In this document: in pieces, positions 51,118 to 60,695 of the stretch
Layout: each line of letters opens with the position of its first letter
How positions within the stretch are numbered: the stretch's first letter is position 1
Assembly (NCBI GenBank): GCA_004124875.1
Contig: SCKJ01000004.1
Location: 280,848-344,847, forward strand
DNA from: Fidelibacterota bacterium
GTDB taxonomy: Bacteria; Fidelibacterota; Marinisomatia; SCGC-AAA003-L08; TS1B11
DNA length: 64,000 nucleotides
Direction: 5' to 3'
Notes under the pieces: generated by a model
What the model was told of the DNA's origin: nothing
Database searches by the model: none
The model's input: the letters and a program-made list of their open reading frames with translations, nothing else
Made by a program: the position numbers and the translations under genes

Positions 51118-54100
51118 GATGCCCGCAATAACTACTGGGGTCCCACCACTACGGCAGAAATGAACACCGGGGGCAACCCCAAGAATATCTCGATGATTAC
51201 CGATAGCTTCGACAACCCCGCCTATGGCACGGTCGACTACGCCCACTGGCTCGACGCCCCCTGGCCTGGCGGCAGCCCCGTTGGCGATACCTACGGCGCC
51301 ACCCTCCTCATCACCGACAACGGCTACACCACCGATGCCCTCACCTACCAAGCCGGCGACTCCCTCTTTATCCAGCTGGCCGACCTCGACGCCAACGGCG
51401 ACAACAGCATCCCCGAGTCGATCAATGTTGAGGTGTGGAGCGAAACGGAGACGGCCCATGAGGTCCTCACCCTTAACGAGACGGCGGGGGCGTCGGCGAT
51501 ATTTCGAGGGTTTATTCCACTTGACGAAGCCGGCATCCCCACTTCCGGTGATGGCAAACTGCAGATCAATCATGGTGAGTGGCTCTATGTGCAGTATATC
51601 GATCCAGCCGATGATTTCGGGAACGTCGATACGGTGCTGGATGGGAAGATATTTGGCTTGACGGTTTCAAATGGTGTCGATATTACGCCAAATACGACCT
51701 GGACCAAGGCAGGCGGTCCATACCTCTTTACGGGAGATGTCCTCCTGGGTGGGGAAGTGAGATTAACCATTGAGCCTGGATCAAGAATTTATTTTATGCC
51801 GTACCGGGATGATCGAAATGAAGGGCTCGATCAGAAGCTGGGTGAAATATGGGTTACCAATGGAATACTGATCGCTGAGGGGACCGTCAACGATACGATT
51901 GTTTTTGAAAGTTATTCAATCAGTATTGTCCCGAACCAATGGAACGGCATTCAATTAGGAAATAATCACGCCGTATTTGCTGAGAGCAGAATGAGTTTTG
52001 TTCGGATCAGTGGAGGAGCATTTGGCTCGATAGGAGTTTTCGGCGATGGGATTATCACCATTGCTCCTACATTTTCAAACATGGTTTTTGAAAACAGTAT
52101 TGTTGGTATCGTAGTCTCGGGTGGCGAAACTGCTGCACCAGTATTTGATCAGATTGTTGTTCGCAATAATTCTGGATCCGGAATGAGTCTATCTGGAAAG
52201 GTAACCTTAACTAACAGTATTGTAGCCAATAACGGCGGGGCGGGGATCGACTTAAATGGAGTAGCTGGAGTAATTACCGGTAACACTATTCGAGACAATG
52301 CAGCAGACGGGCTTATTTTTTTTGGAAGCGGAGGTGATGACAGTGCGTTCACCGGTCTGCTCATATCCCAAAATAATGTTTATAACAATTCCAGCGGCAT
52401 TGGAGGCAACGGGCAGACCATAGGCGATGGAATTAGGGTAAGATATAATAATTTTTACGATAACACTTGGGCCGCTCAATCCTATACTGCTCAAGCTGAT
52501 ATGGACCTGCGATTCAATTATTGGGGCACTATCGCAACTGCAGAAATGGCTTTGGGGGGCAATCCCAAAAATATCTCAAATATCCAAGACTCCTATGATT
52601 CGGCTCTACTCTCGACCGTCAACTACGCCCGCTGGCTCGATGCCCCCTGGCCCGGCGGCACCCCTGCGCCGGGCGGCAACACCGGTCAGCTGCGCCTCAC
52701 CACTGCCAACGGCACGAAGACCTGGGGCTACCAGGAGGGGGACACGGTCTTTGTGCGCCTCATTGATGATGATCTGAACGCCGATCCCAATCTCCCGGAA
52801 ACGGTACAAATCGAGATTTGGAGTGAGCTGGAGACCACGCCGGAGATGCTGACCCTCACCGAGACCGGAGACAGCACCAACCTGTTCATCGGCTCCATCC
52901 AGACCGATGGGACCCAGGGATTTCCCTCACCGGATGGTATCCTCCAGGCCGACATTAACAACCAGATCTACGTCAAGTACGAAGACGCGCTGGACGACTG
53001 GGGGAATAGTGTCACGGCCATCGACTCGGCCATCTTCAACCTCACCATCAAGAAGCCGCAAGCCGATGCCAACACGGTGCTCCTGCTCCATTTTGACGAG
53101 GGCTCCGGGCAGATCGTGAGTGACGCCAGCAGCAGCGGGAATAATGGGACCCTCGGAAATAGTACGAGTGTGGAGACCAGCGATCCAAGTTGGGTGGCGG
53201 GAGTTTCAGGCTCGGGCCTGTCATTTGATGGCAGCGATGATTTCGTCGTCATTCCTAATTCCGCCAGTTTGAATCCAACCACTGCAATAACGGTTGAAGC
53301 ATGGATATACCCGCTGATATTAGATAATACCCGCCGGATCATGCAAAAGAGTACTGCCGATAATCACATCATTTTTGAGTTCTCTGGCGGTCAGCTCGAG
53401 TTTTCGGTCCAGGGATTGGGCAGTACGGTTCTAGTTAATCCTCCGGAACTAAATAAATGGTCGCATATCGCTGGAACCTATGACGGGACCACCTTATCAA
53501 TTTATGTTGATGGTGCTCTACGCGGCTCGAGTGCCGTTACAGCTACAATCCCGGTGACCAGTGGTTCACTATATATTGGTTCCAAGGACAATGTTCCTGA
53601 TGCGAGTACACACTTCAATGGACTAATCGATGAGGTCCGCATTTCCAACATTGCCCGCACGTCCTTTGATCTGTTTGGTGGGGGCATTGCCCCGGGCAAA
53701 GTAACCGACCTGTCAGTCGATGACACCACTTCCAACTCCATCGTCCTGAGCTGGCACGCCCCCGGGGCGGACAGCTACACCGGCACGGCGCTGCAGTACG
53801 ACCTGAGACGGTCCACCGCGCTGATCACCGAGGCCAACTTTGGCGCAGCGGATTCGGTGACGGGTCTGCCGGGCCCAAAAGAGGGGGGCACAGCCGAGAC
53901 CTTCACGGCCACAGGTCTCGATCCCTCTACGACTTATTACTTTGCCCTTAAAGCCCAGGATGATGAATCTCTCTGGTCGCCCATATCGGACGTCGTTTCC
54001 GGCACCACTGAGCCTGTAGATGTGACTCCCCCCGGGACCATCACCAACCTGGCGGTGGCCTCCATCGCCAAGCGGGAAGCGACGCTCTCCTGGACCGCCC

Positions 54101-57100
54101 CGGCTGACGATGGTCTGACGGGCCGGGCTGCGCGGACGTACTCGATCCATTATTCACTATCGCCGATTACAGCGCAGAACTTCTTCTCCACGGACAGCGT
54201 GACTGCACCCGCTGCCCCTTCGTCTCCCGGCGCCACAGAGAACGTAACGGTGACGGCCCTGCGGCCGGGCCGGGACTACCACTTCGCTGTGATTGCGTAT
54301 GATGAAGTGCCTAATTACGCCGGCCTCTCCAATGTCCCCACAGGAACCACTTTGCCTGTACCCACGCTGGCTCAGGGAGGCTGGCCCTCATTCCATGGCG
54401 GGGATCAGAACAGGGGCAGCTTTGCTGGCTTCGGAGCGACCAGAGATTCTCTGCACTGGTCGTACGCGACAGGCGGCCTCATCACCAGTTCCCCAGTGGT
54501 CGATGTGGCGGGCAACCTCTATGTCGGCTCTGATGATGGCAAACTTTATGCCCTTACCTCATCAGGCGTCCTGCGCTGGACAAGTGATCTGGGGGCGGGC
54601 ATATTCGCCACGGCATTGCTAAGCAACGATACGCTACTCTACGTCGGCTCAAAAGCGGGGAGATTCTACGCCATATCCACCAATTCGGGTGACACCACCT
54701 GGAGTTACGCCACAGGCGATGAGATCTACTCTTCTGCCGTTGTCTCAAGAGATGGCCTGCTGATCTTTGGGTCAGCGGATGGCAAAGTTTATGCTCTAAA
54801 CTCCGATGATGGTCAGCTGGCCTGGTCTTATGATACCGGAGTACCAATCAGATCCTCACCAGCTCTTTCGCCGGATGGACGCTCGGTCTATATTGGCACC
54901 GTCAGCACCGCGGGTATACTCATTGCATTTGACGCTCACTCTGGACAAAAACTTTGGGAATATTCGATAGACAGCCAGGTCTACTCCTCGGTGGCCACAG
55001 ACTCGGATGGCAACATCTACACGGCCGCCCAGAACGGGTTGGTCTACTCTGTGAGTAGCAGCGGCGCTCTTAATTGGTCGTATGACACGGGCAACACCAT
55101 TTTCTTCTCCTCACCGGCTATCAATGACAACATCCCTGGTGAGCGATACGTGGTGATCGGCAACGAGAACGGCGAGCTCCACTATATTGATGCATCAACG
55201 GGCACGCCATCGTGGACCCTCAATACAGGGTCTACCCTTTCGATCCGCTCCTCACCCCTGATCACCGGCAATGACCTGATCTACTTCGGGCAGAGCAACA
55301 ACTCGCTCTATGCGGTCGACTTTAGCGGAACAATTCAGTGGCAACATGCAACTGGTGGCGCGATCTTTACCTCCTCGCCTGCTGTCAACCAGCTCGGGCA
55401 CATCTACATCGGGGCCTATGATAATTCTATCTACTCCTTAGGGGCTCTGGATGTCTTTCAGGTCTCGAGCAGTACCTTGTTCGCCTCAGAGTTAAGCGGC
55501 GATGTTTCTGTAGATTATAATATTATTAATCCTGCCAATGATGCCACGGGCCTGCTGGTTGAGTACTCCCTGGATGATAAGTCGACGTGGCTTGCGGCCA
55601 CGGTGACGGGTGATACCTCCGCGCTTTTGCCGGCCGATTATCAAGGGGTCATCACGTGGGCTACCGTCGCCGATCTGCCCGGTCAAGATGTGACGGGGAC
55701 ATTCCTTCAGTTATCGCCATACTCGGCCGATAGCATTGGCATCATCGCCCAACTTGGTCCTTTACACATCGACAACAACGCTCCACCGGCATTGGCGTTG
55801 GCGCCCATCCTTGATGAGCAGAGTGACACAATCACAATCACGGTAACCATGGCTGATGCGGAGAATGACTCTCTTGATATTGCTATCGAGTACGACCTTG
55901 GCACAGGCAGCTGGCAGCCGGCCACAATCGTTGAGCCGATCACCGGCCTTACAGCATATATCAGCGGCAGCATCACGCTCTCGTGGGCTACCAAATCTGA
56001 TATCCCCGATGCGGCTCAGTACTTGGACCTTAGAGCCTTCCCTTCAGATAACGATGTCGGGATAGGGGATACGATCAATATTCTGCTGGACAATATCGGC
56101 GTCCCGGCAGCCATGATCATCACTGAGTTCACCGTTGATCAGGCCGACTCTATTCATCTGGAGTATCTCCTTCTGGATGATGAATCTGATACTCTCTCTC
56201 TGCTTGTAGAATATGCCACCGGCAACTTCCTCATCTGGTCGATTGCCAGTGTATTAGGTAGCACCAGTGGCATCCTTCCCGGCGGATACAGCGGCTCACT
56301 CACCTGGCTCTCATCCGCGGACCTTTCCGGCTTTGAGGGACCAGTCAGACTTCGGATCACGCCCAGTGATGCCAACACCGGAATCTTTGCGCTTGTGAAC
56401 CTCTATATTGATAACAACCTGGCGCCTGCCGTCGCCTTCTCGGCTCCCCCAACGCAGGAACTCACCGGTACCGTGCAGCTTGCCTACGTGATTACAGACC
56501 CGGAGAGCGATGAGCTTACGCTATCTGTAAAATACTCGGAAGATTCGCAGGCAACCTGGCTACCACTCGGACCTGACTTCACAGATCAACCCGTCAACTC
56601 TAGCCAGTATATCGGTGCGGTCAACTGGAACACCGAAATCCTCTATGCCAACTCCGAGATCGATTCCCTATGGCTTGCGATCGAGGTAAAGGACCTGGAT
56701 GTAGGCAAGGGTGACACGATCCTGGTCAGCGTCGATAACGAGACCGGTCCCATGGTTACCGCTCTCAACCCGGTCGATAAAGGATCACTTCTCTGGCTCG
56801 AACCTGCAACGGTCACCTTCTCGCGGCCCATTCAAGCATCAACTCTTTCTGGTTCAGTAATGATCACCAGTCAGACCGGAGGCACTATCGCGGCTAATCT
56901 AACCATTGATGACACGGTGTTAACCATCACGCCGGATACAAGCTGGGCAGGGAGCGATGTTATCACCATCACGTTGTTCACAACCCTCACGGACACCACC
57001 GGTATCCCCCTGGATGGCAATGGAAACGGTGATAGGGATGGTCCTGCGATCGATCAATATATCTTCACCATGAACACGTCCTTTATCGGTGACATCGACT

Positions 57101-58020
57101 TTGATGGCTCTGTTGGGTTCTCGGACCTTGTCACTTTCAGGTCGGCCTGGCTCGCTGACCCCCAGGATCTGCTCTATGAGACGGCGCCCGTTACCGGCAC
57201 GGTGCCCAACATCAGGGTACTTCCTGATGGTATCCTCAACATCCTCGATCTTGCCGTATTGGGCAGGATGTGGAACTATTCAGCAGGCCTTGGAAAGAGA
57301 GCGCCCATCGCGAAGAGTGTAGAGGAGCCAGCCATCATTGTGAGCGGCAGTTACAGCGGGGACATCTGGACGCAGTCTCAGCGGAACGACTATATCCTGA
57401 CCGTGCGCCCCAAGGAAATTTCTATCGGGTATGATCTGCTCCTATCAATCGATCTGGAGCTGCTGGAGTACCAGTCAATTACCCTTAGCGGGATCACAAA
57501 GGAAGAAATGTCGAACTGGCTCATCCTGGACCGCCTTGATGAGCAGACTGGCGAATTGCAGGTAACTATTCTCGATATGGCCGGCGAAAAGATCACGGAA
57601 GAGATTGCTGCCGAACTTCACTTCAAGCCTTTAAAGCGCCTGGAATCGACGCTGCAGTATGCTTACCAGGTCACCCAGTCTGGCGCCTTTATTAAATCTG
57701 GAACTGGCGAGACAATAATCTCTACAATTCCCGCCATACCAGAATCCTTTGCTCTGCATCAGAATTTCCCCAACCCGTTCAATCCGAGAACCACTATTCG
57801 ATATGAACTGCCTATACCCTCCAAAACTGCACTGGTTATCTATAATATTCGCGGACAGGAAGTTATCAGGCTCGTTAATGAGGGGGTTGAGGCGGGCTAC
57901 CATCAAGTGATATGGAGGGGATCAGATCGCTTTGGCCGGAATGTTGCCTCCGGCATCTATATCATTAGACTCATTACCACAGAGTATACTAAAACGGTAA
58001 AGATGGTCCTGCTGAAGTGA
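51118..58020 (+). CDS. Giant mosaic surface protein with T9SS tail (5' end lost at junction)
   Basis: About 2,300 residues remain, in order: a beta-helix turn (DARNNYWG) and a ~170-residue module (TLLITDNGY ... KIFGLTV); a parallel beta-helix block; a second copy of beta-helix turn plus module (RFNYWGTIATAEM ... AIFNLTI; both copies share LDAPWPGG); a LamG domain (LLLHFDEGSGQIV ... SFDGSDDFVVIP); two fibronectin III domains (VTDLSVDDTTSNSIVLSWHAP; ITNLAVASIAKREATLSWTAP); a PQQ-type beta-propeller (WPSFHGGDQNRGS; VYALNSDDGQLAWSYDTG); Ig-like repeats; a Big_5-like domain; a dockerin/EF-hand-like pair (GDIDFDGSVGFSDLVTF; PDGILNILDLAVLG); and a Por sorting tail (NFPNPFNPRTTIRYELP ... SGIYIIRLITTEY). 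The open frame starts at 51052, but the first 22 codons are antisense epimerase. Bases 51760-52600 are AT-richer. Its stop lies inside the element's right end. Confidence 0.85.
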   Translation, partial: DARNNYWGPTTTAEMNTGGNPKNISMITDSFDNPAYGTVDYAHWLDAPWPGGSPVGDTYGATLLITDNGYTTDALTYQAGDSLFIQLADLDANGDNSIPESINVEVWSETETAHEVLTLNETAGASAIFRGFIPLDEAGIPTSGDGKLQINHGEWLYVQYIDPADDFGNVDTVLDGKIFGLTVSNGVDITPNTTWTKAGGPYLFTGDVLLGGEVRLTIEPGSRIYFMPYRDDRNEGLDQKLGEIWVTNGILIAEGTVNDTIVFESYSISIVPNQWNGIQLGNNHAVFAESRMSFVRISGGAFGSIGVFGDGIITIAPTFSNMVFENSIVGIVVSGGETAAPVFDQIVVRNNSGSGMSLSGKVTLTNSIVANNGGAGIDLNGVAGVITGNTIRDNAADGLIFFGSGGDDSAFTGLLISQNNVYNNSSGIGGNGQTIGDGIRVRYNNFYDNTWAAQSYTAQADMDLRFNYWGTIATAEMALGGNPKNISNIQDSYDSALLSTVNYARWLDAPWPGGTPAPGGNTGQLRLTTANGTKTWGYQEGDTVFVRLIDDDLNADPNLPETVQIEIWSELETTPEMLTLTETGDSTNLFIGSIQTDGTQGFPSPDGILQADINNQIYVKYEDALDDWGNSVTAIDSAIFNLTIKKPQADANTVLLLHFDEGSGQIVSDASSSGNNGTLGNSTSVETSDPSWVAGVSGSGLSFDGSDDFVVIPNSASLNPTTAITVEAWIYPLILDNTRRIMQKSTADNHIIFEFSGGQLEFSVQGLGSTVLVNPPELNKWSHIAGTYDGTTLSIYVDGALRGSSAVTATIPVTSGSLYIGSKDNVPDASTHFNGLIDEVRISNIARTSFDLFGGGIAPGKVTDLSVDDTTSNSIVLSWHAPGADSYTGTALQYDLRRSTALITEANFGAADSVTGLPGPKEGGTAETFTATGLDPSTTYYFALKAQDDESLWSPISDVVSGTTEPVDVTPPGTITNLAVASIAKREATLSWTAPADDGLTGRAARTYSIHYSLSPITAQNFFSTDSVTAPAAPSSPGATENVTVTALRPGRDYHFAVIAYDEVPNYAGLSNVPTGTTLPVPTLAQGGWPSFHGGDQNRGSFAGFGATRDSLHWSYATGGLITSSPVVDVAGNLYVGSDDGKLYALTSSGVLRWTSDLGAGIFATALLSNDTLLYVGSKAGRFYAISTNSGDTTWSYATGDEIYSSAVVSRDGLLIFGSADGKVYALNSDDGQLAWSYDTGVPIRSSPALSPDGRSVYIGTVSTAGILIAFDAHSGQKLWEYSIDSQVYSSVATDSDGNIYTAAQNGLVYSVSSSGALNWSYDTGNTIFFSSPAINDNIPGERYVVIGNENGELHYIDASTGTPSWTLNTGSTLSIRSSPLITGNDLIYFGQSNNSLYAVDFSGTIQWQHATGGAIFTSSPAVNQLGHIYIGAYDNSIYSLGALDVFQVSSSTLFASELSGDVSVDYNIINPANDATGLLVEYSLDDKSTWLAATVTGDTSALLPADYQGVITWATVADLPGQDVTGTFLQLSPYSADSIGIIAQLGPLHIDNNAPPALALAPILDEQSDTITITVTMADAENDSLDIAIEYDLGTGSWQPATIVEPITGLTAYISGSITLSWATKSDIPDAAQYLDLRAFPSDNDVGIGDTINILLDNIGVPAAMIITEFTVDQADSIHLEYLLLDDESDTLSLLVEYATGNFLIWSIASVLGSTSGILPGGYSGSLTWLSSADLSGFEGPVRLRITPSDANTGIFALVNLYIDNNLAPAVAFSAPPTQELTGTVQLAYVITDPESDELTLSVKYSEDSQATWLPLGPDFTDQPVNSSQYIGAVNWNTEILYANSEIDSLWLAIEVKDLDVGKGDTILVSVDNETGPMVTALNPVDKGSLLWLEPATVTFSRPIQASTLSGSVMITSQTGGTIAANLTIDDTVLTITPDTSWAGSDVITITLFTTLTDTTGIPLDGNGNGDRDGPAIDQYIFTMNTSFIGDIDFDGSVGFSDLVTFRSAWLADPQDLLYETAPVTGTVPNIRVLPDGILNILDLAVLGRMWNYSAGLGKRAPIAKSVEEPAIIVSGSYSGDIWTQSQRNDYILTVRPKEISIGYDLLLSIDLELLEYQSITLSGITKEEMSNWLILDRLDEQTGELQVTILDMAGEKITEEIAAELHFKPLKRLESTLQYAYQVTQSGAFIKSGTGETIISTIPAIPESFALHQNFPNPFNPRTTIRYELPIPSKTALVIYNIRGQEVIRLVNEGVEAGYHQVIWRGSDRFGRNVASGIYIIRLITTEYTKTVKMVLLK

Positions 58021-58166
58021 AAAGGCCTCACCACCCTCCTGGCTGATGGGACCATTAGCAGTGCGGTCACGATTTGGTCACGTTGGCCTCATAAGCTGCT
58101 GTTATTGCAGCACCGACTGAGGGCTCATAACCCGAAGGTCGCAAATTCGAATCTTGCCCCCGCTAC
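58011..58166 (+). repeat. Right end of element 2 with tRNA-fMet att site (attR)
   Basis: Parts in order: GCTGAAGTGA (which includes the stop of the giant gene), CC-rich hairpin region, ATTAGCAGTGC, GTCAC-N6-GTCAC (58066-58081), TAAGCTGCTGTTATTGC (58092-58108), and the tRNA-fMet 3' half (58121-58166, one mismatch to 16938-16983). Confidence 0.8.
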
Positions 58167-58176
58167 TCGTCGAGAG

Positions 58177-58208
58177 CCCTCGGTACCCTTATAGGACCGA
58201 GGGTTTTT
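58177..58208 (+). terminator. Terminator behind the displaced tRNA-fMet 3' fragment
   Basis: CCCTCGGT (58177-58184) pairs with ACCGAGGG (58196-58203), followed by five T. This was presumably the original terminator of the tRNA-fMet gene before the islands entered. Confidence 0.85.
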
Positions 58209-58232
58209 ATCGTTTCAGGCTAACTGTCGTTT

Positions 58233-58277
58233 AGTGTTGTCGAGTGGTGTCTCTGGGGGGGCCAAAATGGCCCAACC
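58233..58277 (+). repeat. Dyad repeat, copy 1
   Basis: The core CTGGGGGGGCCAAAATGGCCC holds the perfect stem GGGCCA-AAA-TGGCCC, preceded by GTGTTGTCGAGTGGTGT. Related copies lie at 58890 and 59546. Confidence 0.6.
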
Positions 58278-58353
58278 GGATTAGGATTGGCTATATTTGA
58301 TCTATTCAATTAGTTTGGCAAAGTAGATTGTTAACGGTATGAGGTACCTAACA

Positions 58354-58869
58354 ATGAGAAACATGGAACCCGAAATTGAACAACTTTCACAGTTCCTAGC
58401 AGAGTTTAATGGGGAAAGCGACCGTGGCGCAGCTCTTGTTGCAGCATCAATGCTTGATGAACGGCTTCAGGGTATAATAGGGAGTTTTCTATTAGAATCG
58501 GGTACAACAGACAACCTGCTAACTGGGTTTAATGCACCACTAGGGTCATTCGCCGCAAGAGCCTCAGCGGCTCTCTCACTTGGACTCATTCAGAAGAATG
58601 AATTCGACGAAATCACGATCATCCGAAAAATCAGAAATGTGTTAGGTCATAGTTGGGAAAAGATTTCTTTTGAGTCGGGCGTGCTTGCTGATCTTTGTGG
58701 TCAATTGCCATGGCTTGGCCCAGCAGAATACGAGCAAGGTGCGACTCTTCGTGAGAGATTTAATTCTGCCATAGCAATATTGCTAACTGATTTGCTTTGG
58801 CGGATACGGTTGGTTGCAGCTGAAAGGATTGAAGCTAGGGTATGGCCTAATAAGAGCCGAGAAGACTAG
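58354..58869 (+). CDS. MltR-family protein
   Basis: The 171-residue protein matches the mannitol-operon-repressor (MltR) family: LSQFLAEFNGESDRGAALVAASMLDERLQGIIGSFL, then FNAPLGSFAARASAALSLGLI and EFDEITIIRKIRNVLGHSW, with the family's D-R-G and R-N-x-x-G/A-H features. The family is helical and despite its name has no proven DNA-binding domain; many members lie on mobile DNA. The ATG at 58354 has GAGG nine bases upstream; 58339 is an alternative. It sits alone between dyad repeats 1 and 2. Confidence 0.8.
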   Translation: MRNMEPEIEQLSQFLAEFNGESDRGAALVAASMLDERLQGIIGSFLLESGTTDNLLTGFNAPLGSFAARASAALSLGLIQKNEFDEITIIRKIRNVLGHSWEKISFESGVLADLCGQLPWLGPAEYEQGATLRERFNSAIAILLTDLLWRIRLVAAERIEARVWPNKSRED

Positions 58870-58889
58870 CTTTCGGTTAATGCTATATA

Positions 58890-58933
58890 GTGTCGTGGAG
58901 TGATGCTCTGGGAGGGTCCAAAATGGCCCCACA
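58890..58933 (+). repeat. Dyad repeat, copy 2
   Basis: GTGTCGTGGAGTGATG followed by CTCTGGGAGGGTCCAAAATGGCCCC aligns with copies 1 and 3. The stem is imperfect by one T-C pair. It lies 653 bp after copy 1. Confidence 0.6.
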
Positions 58934-59046
58934 TCGGTTAAGATAATCCCGAAATCTTTACAATTCCGTGACAACTCAAACAACGCTACGTGCTATATTG
59001 TTATCGATTAGAGTAGCACCTTAACGAACACATGATTGGAGTTCTT

Positions 59047-59449
59047 ATGCATCATTTGAAAAAATTATCCATTCCTCTGTTTTTTTATGATCCTTTCTAC
59101 TGTTGATGCTCAGAATGTTCAAAACGAAACCGAAGTAGTCATTTACTATAATCGCCTCAGTTTACTAACCCCTGCCCATGGCAAGATTGTTTTCCAGGAT
59201 GACCTGGCCATTCACCTCGATATTGGTGAGCCCGGCATAGTAAAAATACGAAAAGAGCTGATTAGAAAAATCAAGGAAAACGGTGAAAATGTTACTTGGG
59301 AATACCTTTCCAATGCTGAAAAGCAACGTAGGCTGAATGAGAGACCCACTAGGATAATCTTGACCGTCCTTGGGGCCGGGGCATCGTTTATACTTTTTTT
59401 GTGGGCCTGGACCATCTTTAATGGTGGTCCTTACATGGGTGGACCGTGA
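59047..59449 (+). CDS. Small secreted/membrane protein with frameshift at a T7 tract
   Basis: The ATG at 59047 has GGAG five bases upstream and reads MHHLKKLSIPLFF, then leaves frame at seven T (59080-59086). With six T it continues MILSTVDAQNVQN, a perfect signal peptide and cleavage site. The rest (QNETEVVIYYNRLSLLTPAHGKIVFQDD ... VTWEYLSNAEKQRRLNERP) is soluble, followed by one membrane helix (IILTVLGAGASFILFLWAWTIF) and a Gly-Pro tail. Either a sequencing error or a slipped-strand on/off switch explains the frame. Function unknown. Confidence 0.6.
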
Positions 59450-59545
59450 TTCCGGTTTTACCCGGCCACCTTGAACGCCGTCGTTCGTGCCGTAGTCCCG
59501 AAGTAGCGGTGCGGAGACCTATGGAGTCCGGCGGCGCCGGATCGT

Positions 59546-59592
59546 TGAGTGCTGTTGAGTGTTGTCTAGGGGGGTCCAAAATGGGCCCACCC
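59546..59592 (+). repeat. Dyad repeat, copy 3
   Basis: GAGTGCTGTTGAGTGTTG followed by TCTAGGGGGGTCCAAAATGGGCCCA aligns with copies 1 and 2; the stem GGGTCCA/TGGGCCC closes with one T-G pair. It lies about 660 bp after copy 2. Confidence 0.6.
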
Positions 59593-59708
59593 GCAGAGAT
59601 GATCATGCGAAGGACAGTTCAATTTAGGCATCAGCTATACCGTGGAAACGTGAAATGTGTCGCTTGGTTTTTAGTACCGACTGTCCAAAAGGGTTTGAAC
59701 CGATACAC

Positions 59709-60695
59709 CTACATGAATCCAAAGGTCAAACTAGTAGCAAATATGAGATTATTTAGATCTCTATTTTTTAGGGCTTTGTCCGATATACTCAATCCAACAT
59801 TAAGTACGATACCCTCATAGATGGTTATCATTTTTAATCCATAGCCGAAGTATGATTCGTTTCCAGCCCTAAGAAGACTCATACGGGCTCCCAACTCAGT
59901 AGCTTCGGTTAATTTACGATCAGCCATGACATTGAATAGCAGACCCTCATCAATACGGTATTCTCCGTAATGGCTGCCTTGCATAAAATTTAGAGGCTCC
60001 AATTCCCAGAGTCCGCCAACAATAAATTGATTGACGACATTTAAATTTTCACTAAAAAATAATTTACCGGATACCTTCCAATACCAGGGTTGACTTAAGA
60101 GCCCGAATCCTGCGGATAATTTTCCTCGATACCAGGAATGCCCCCAGGGGAACATTTGAATTTGCCCAGCTAATTTAAAACCGTCCCATCGATTATTAAA
60201 AAAATCCTCATACTCCACGGACCGCCAGGTTTCAGTTGCAGAAATCCCTGCGTGGGGTTTCTCCCAGAATGAGTCATAATCAGTATCTTTAACTTTTTCA
60301 TTTAAATAGATCAAACTGTATTGGCTGGTCCAATTTCGCGTTCTTTTTTTCCTGATATATGATTCCACTAACTGAGTGGAATTTTTATAATCCAGGTCTG
60401 GATTCCGATGACCATCTGAATAGCGATAAATCGACGCATTAGAATTCATGGGTGTAAAATTCTGTGAGATTCCTACTGTTAAATATTTATGAAAAGCATA
60501 TTCACCCCTTGCCATGACTGTCCAGCCGATTATTCCAATTTGCAGGTTCATGGTCTGGCCGCGGGGAATTATCAAAATGAATGCCGGCGCTACAAGATCT
60601 GGCGCCTCATACCCCAAATTAAATAAATAGATCGGGCTCGCTCCAAAGATCTGAACCGTGCAAAAACTAGCCATGAGAAACCGTTTACATGTCAT
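59709..60695 (-). CDS. Outer-membrane beta-barrel protein (unknown)
   Basis: The 328-residue protein has a hydrophobic N-terminal export segment (RFLMASFCTVQIFGASP). Its body has strand-type alternation (ILIIPRGQTMNLQIGIIGWTVMARGEYAFHKYLTVGISQNFTP ... ATSLTFGFM), closing with Phe-Gly-Phe-Met. ATG 60695 overlaps the oxidoreductase stop by 11 bp, so they are in one operon; the open frame to 60770 is too long. It may be the passage for the oxidase's substrate. Confidence 0.65.
   Translation of the reverse strand: MTCKRFLMASFCTVQIFGASPIYLFNLGYEAPDLVAPAFILIIPRGQTMNLQIGIIGWTVMARGEYAFHKYLTVGISQNFTPMNSNASIYRYSDGHRNPDLDYKNSTQLVESYIRKKRTRNWTSQYSLIYLNEKVKDTDYDSFWEKPHAGISATETWRSVEYEDFFNNRWDGFKLAGQIQMFPWGHSWYRGKLSAGFGLLSQPWYWKVSGKLFFSENLNVVNQFIVGGLWELEPLNFMQGSHYGEYRIDEGLLFNVMADRKLTEATELGARMSLLRAGNESYFGYGLKMITIYEGIVLNVGLSISDKALKNRDLNNLIFATSLTFGFM

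Larger units (their letters stand above)
29860..58166. mobile_element. Integrative element 2 (tandem tRNA-fMet island carrying EPS locus)
   Basis: It begins at the partial att site and ends at the fuller tRNA fragment at 58121-58166. At its left edge, where an integrase is expected, lie a catalytically dead recombinase-like gene and a partner gene. The cargo is an exopolysaccharide locus plus a giant surface protein. A tRNA-Pro fragment at 31680 suggests that a further element once joined inside it, and the junction at 51.12 kb interrupts it, so its integrity is uncertain. Confidence 0.6.

Noticed and set aside
50914..51573. 219-codon minus-strand frame taken as a full epimerase
   Set aside because: Only the last 68 codons are epimerase; the rest is the antisense of the giant surface gene with low-complexity Val/Gly composition.
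58233..59592. Integron attC sites
   Set aside because: The repeats lack the paired RYYYAAC/GTTRRRY core ends of attC, and no integron integrase is in the window.
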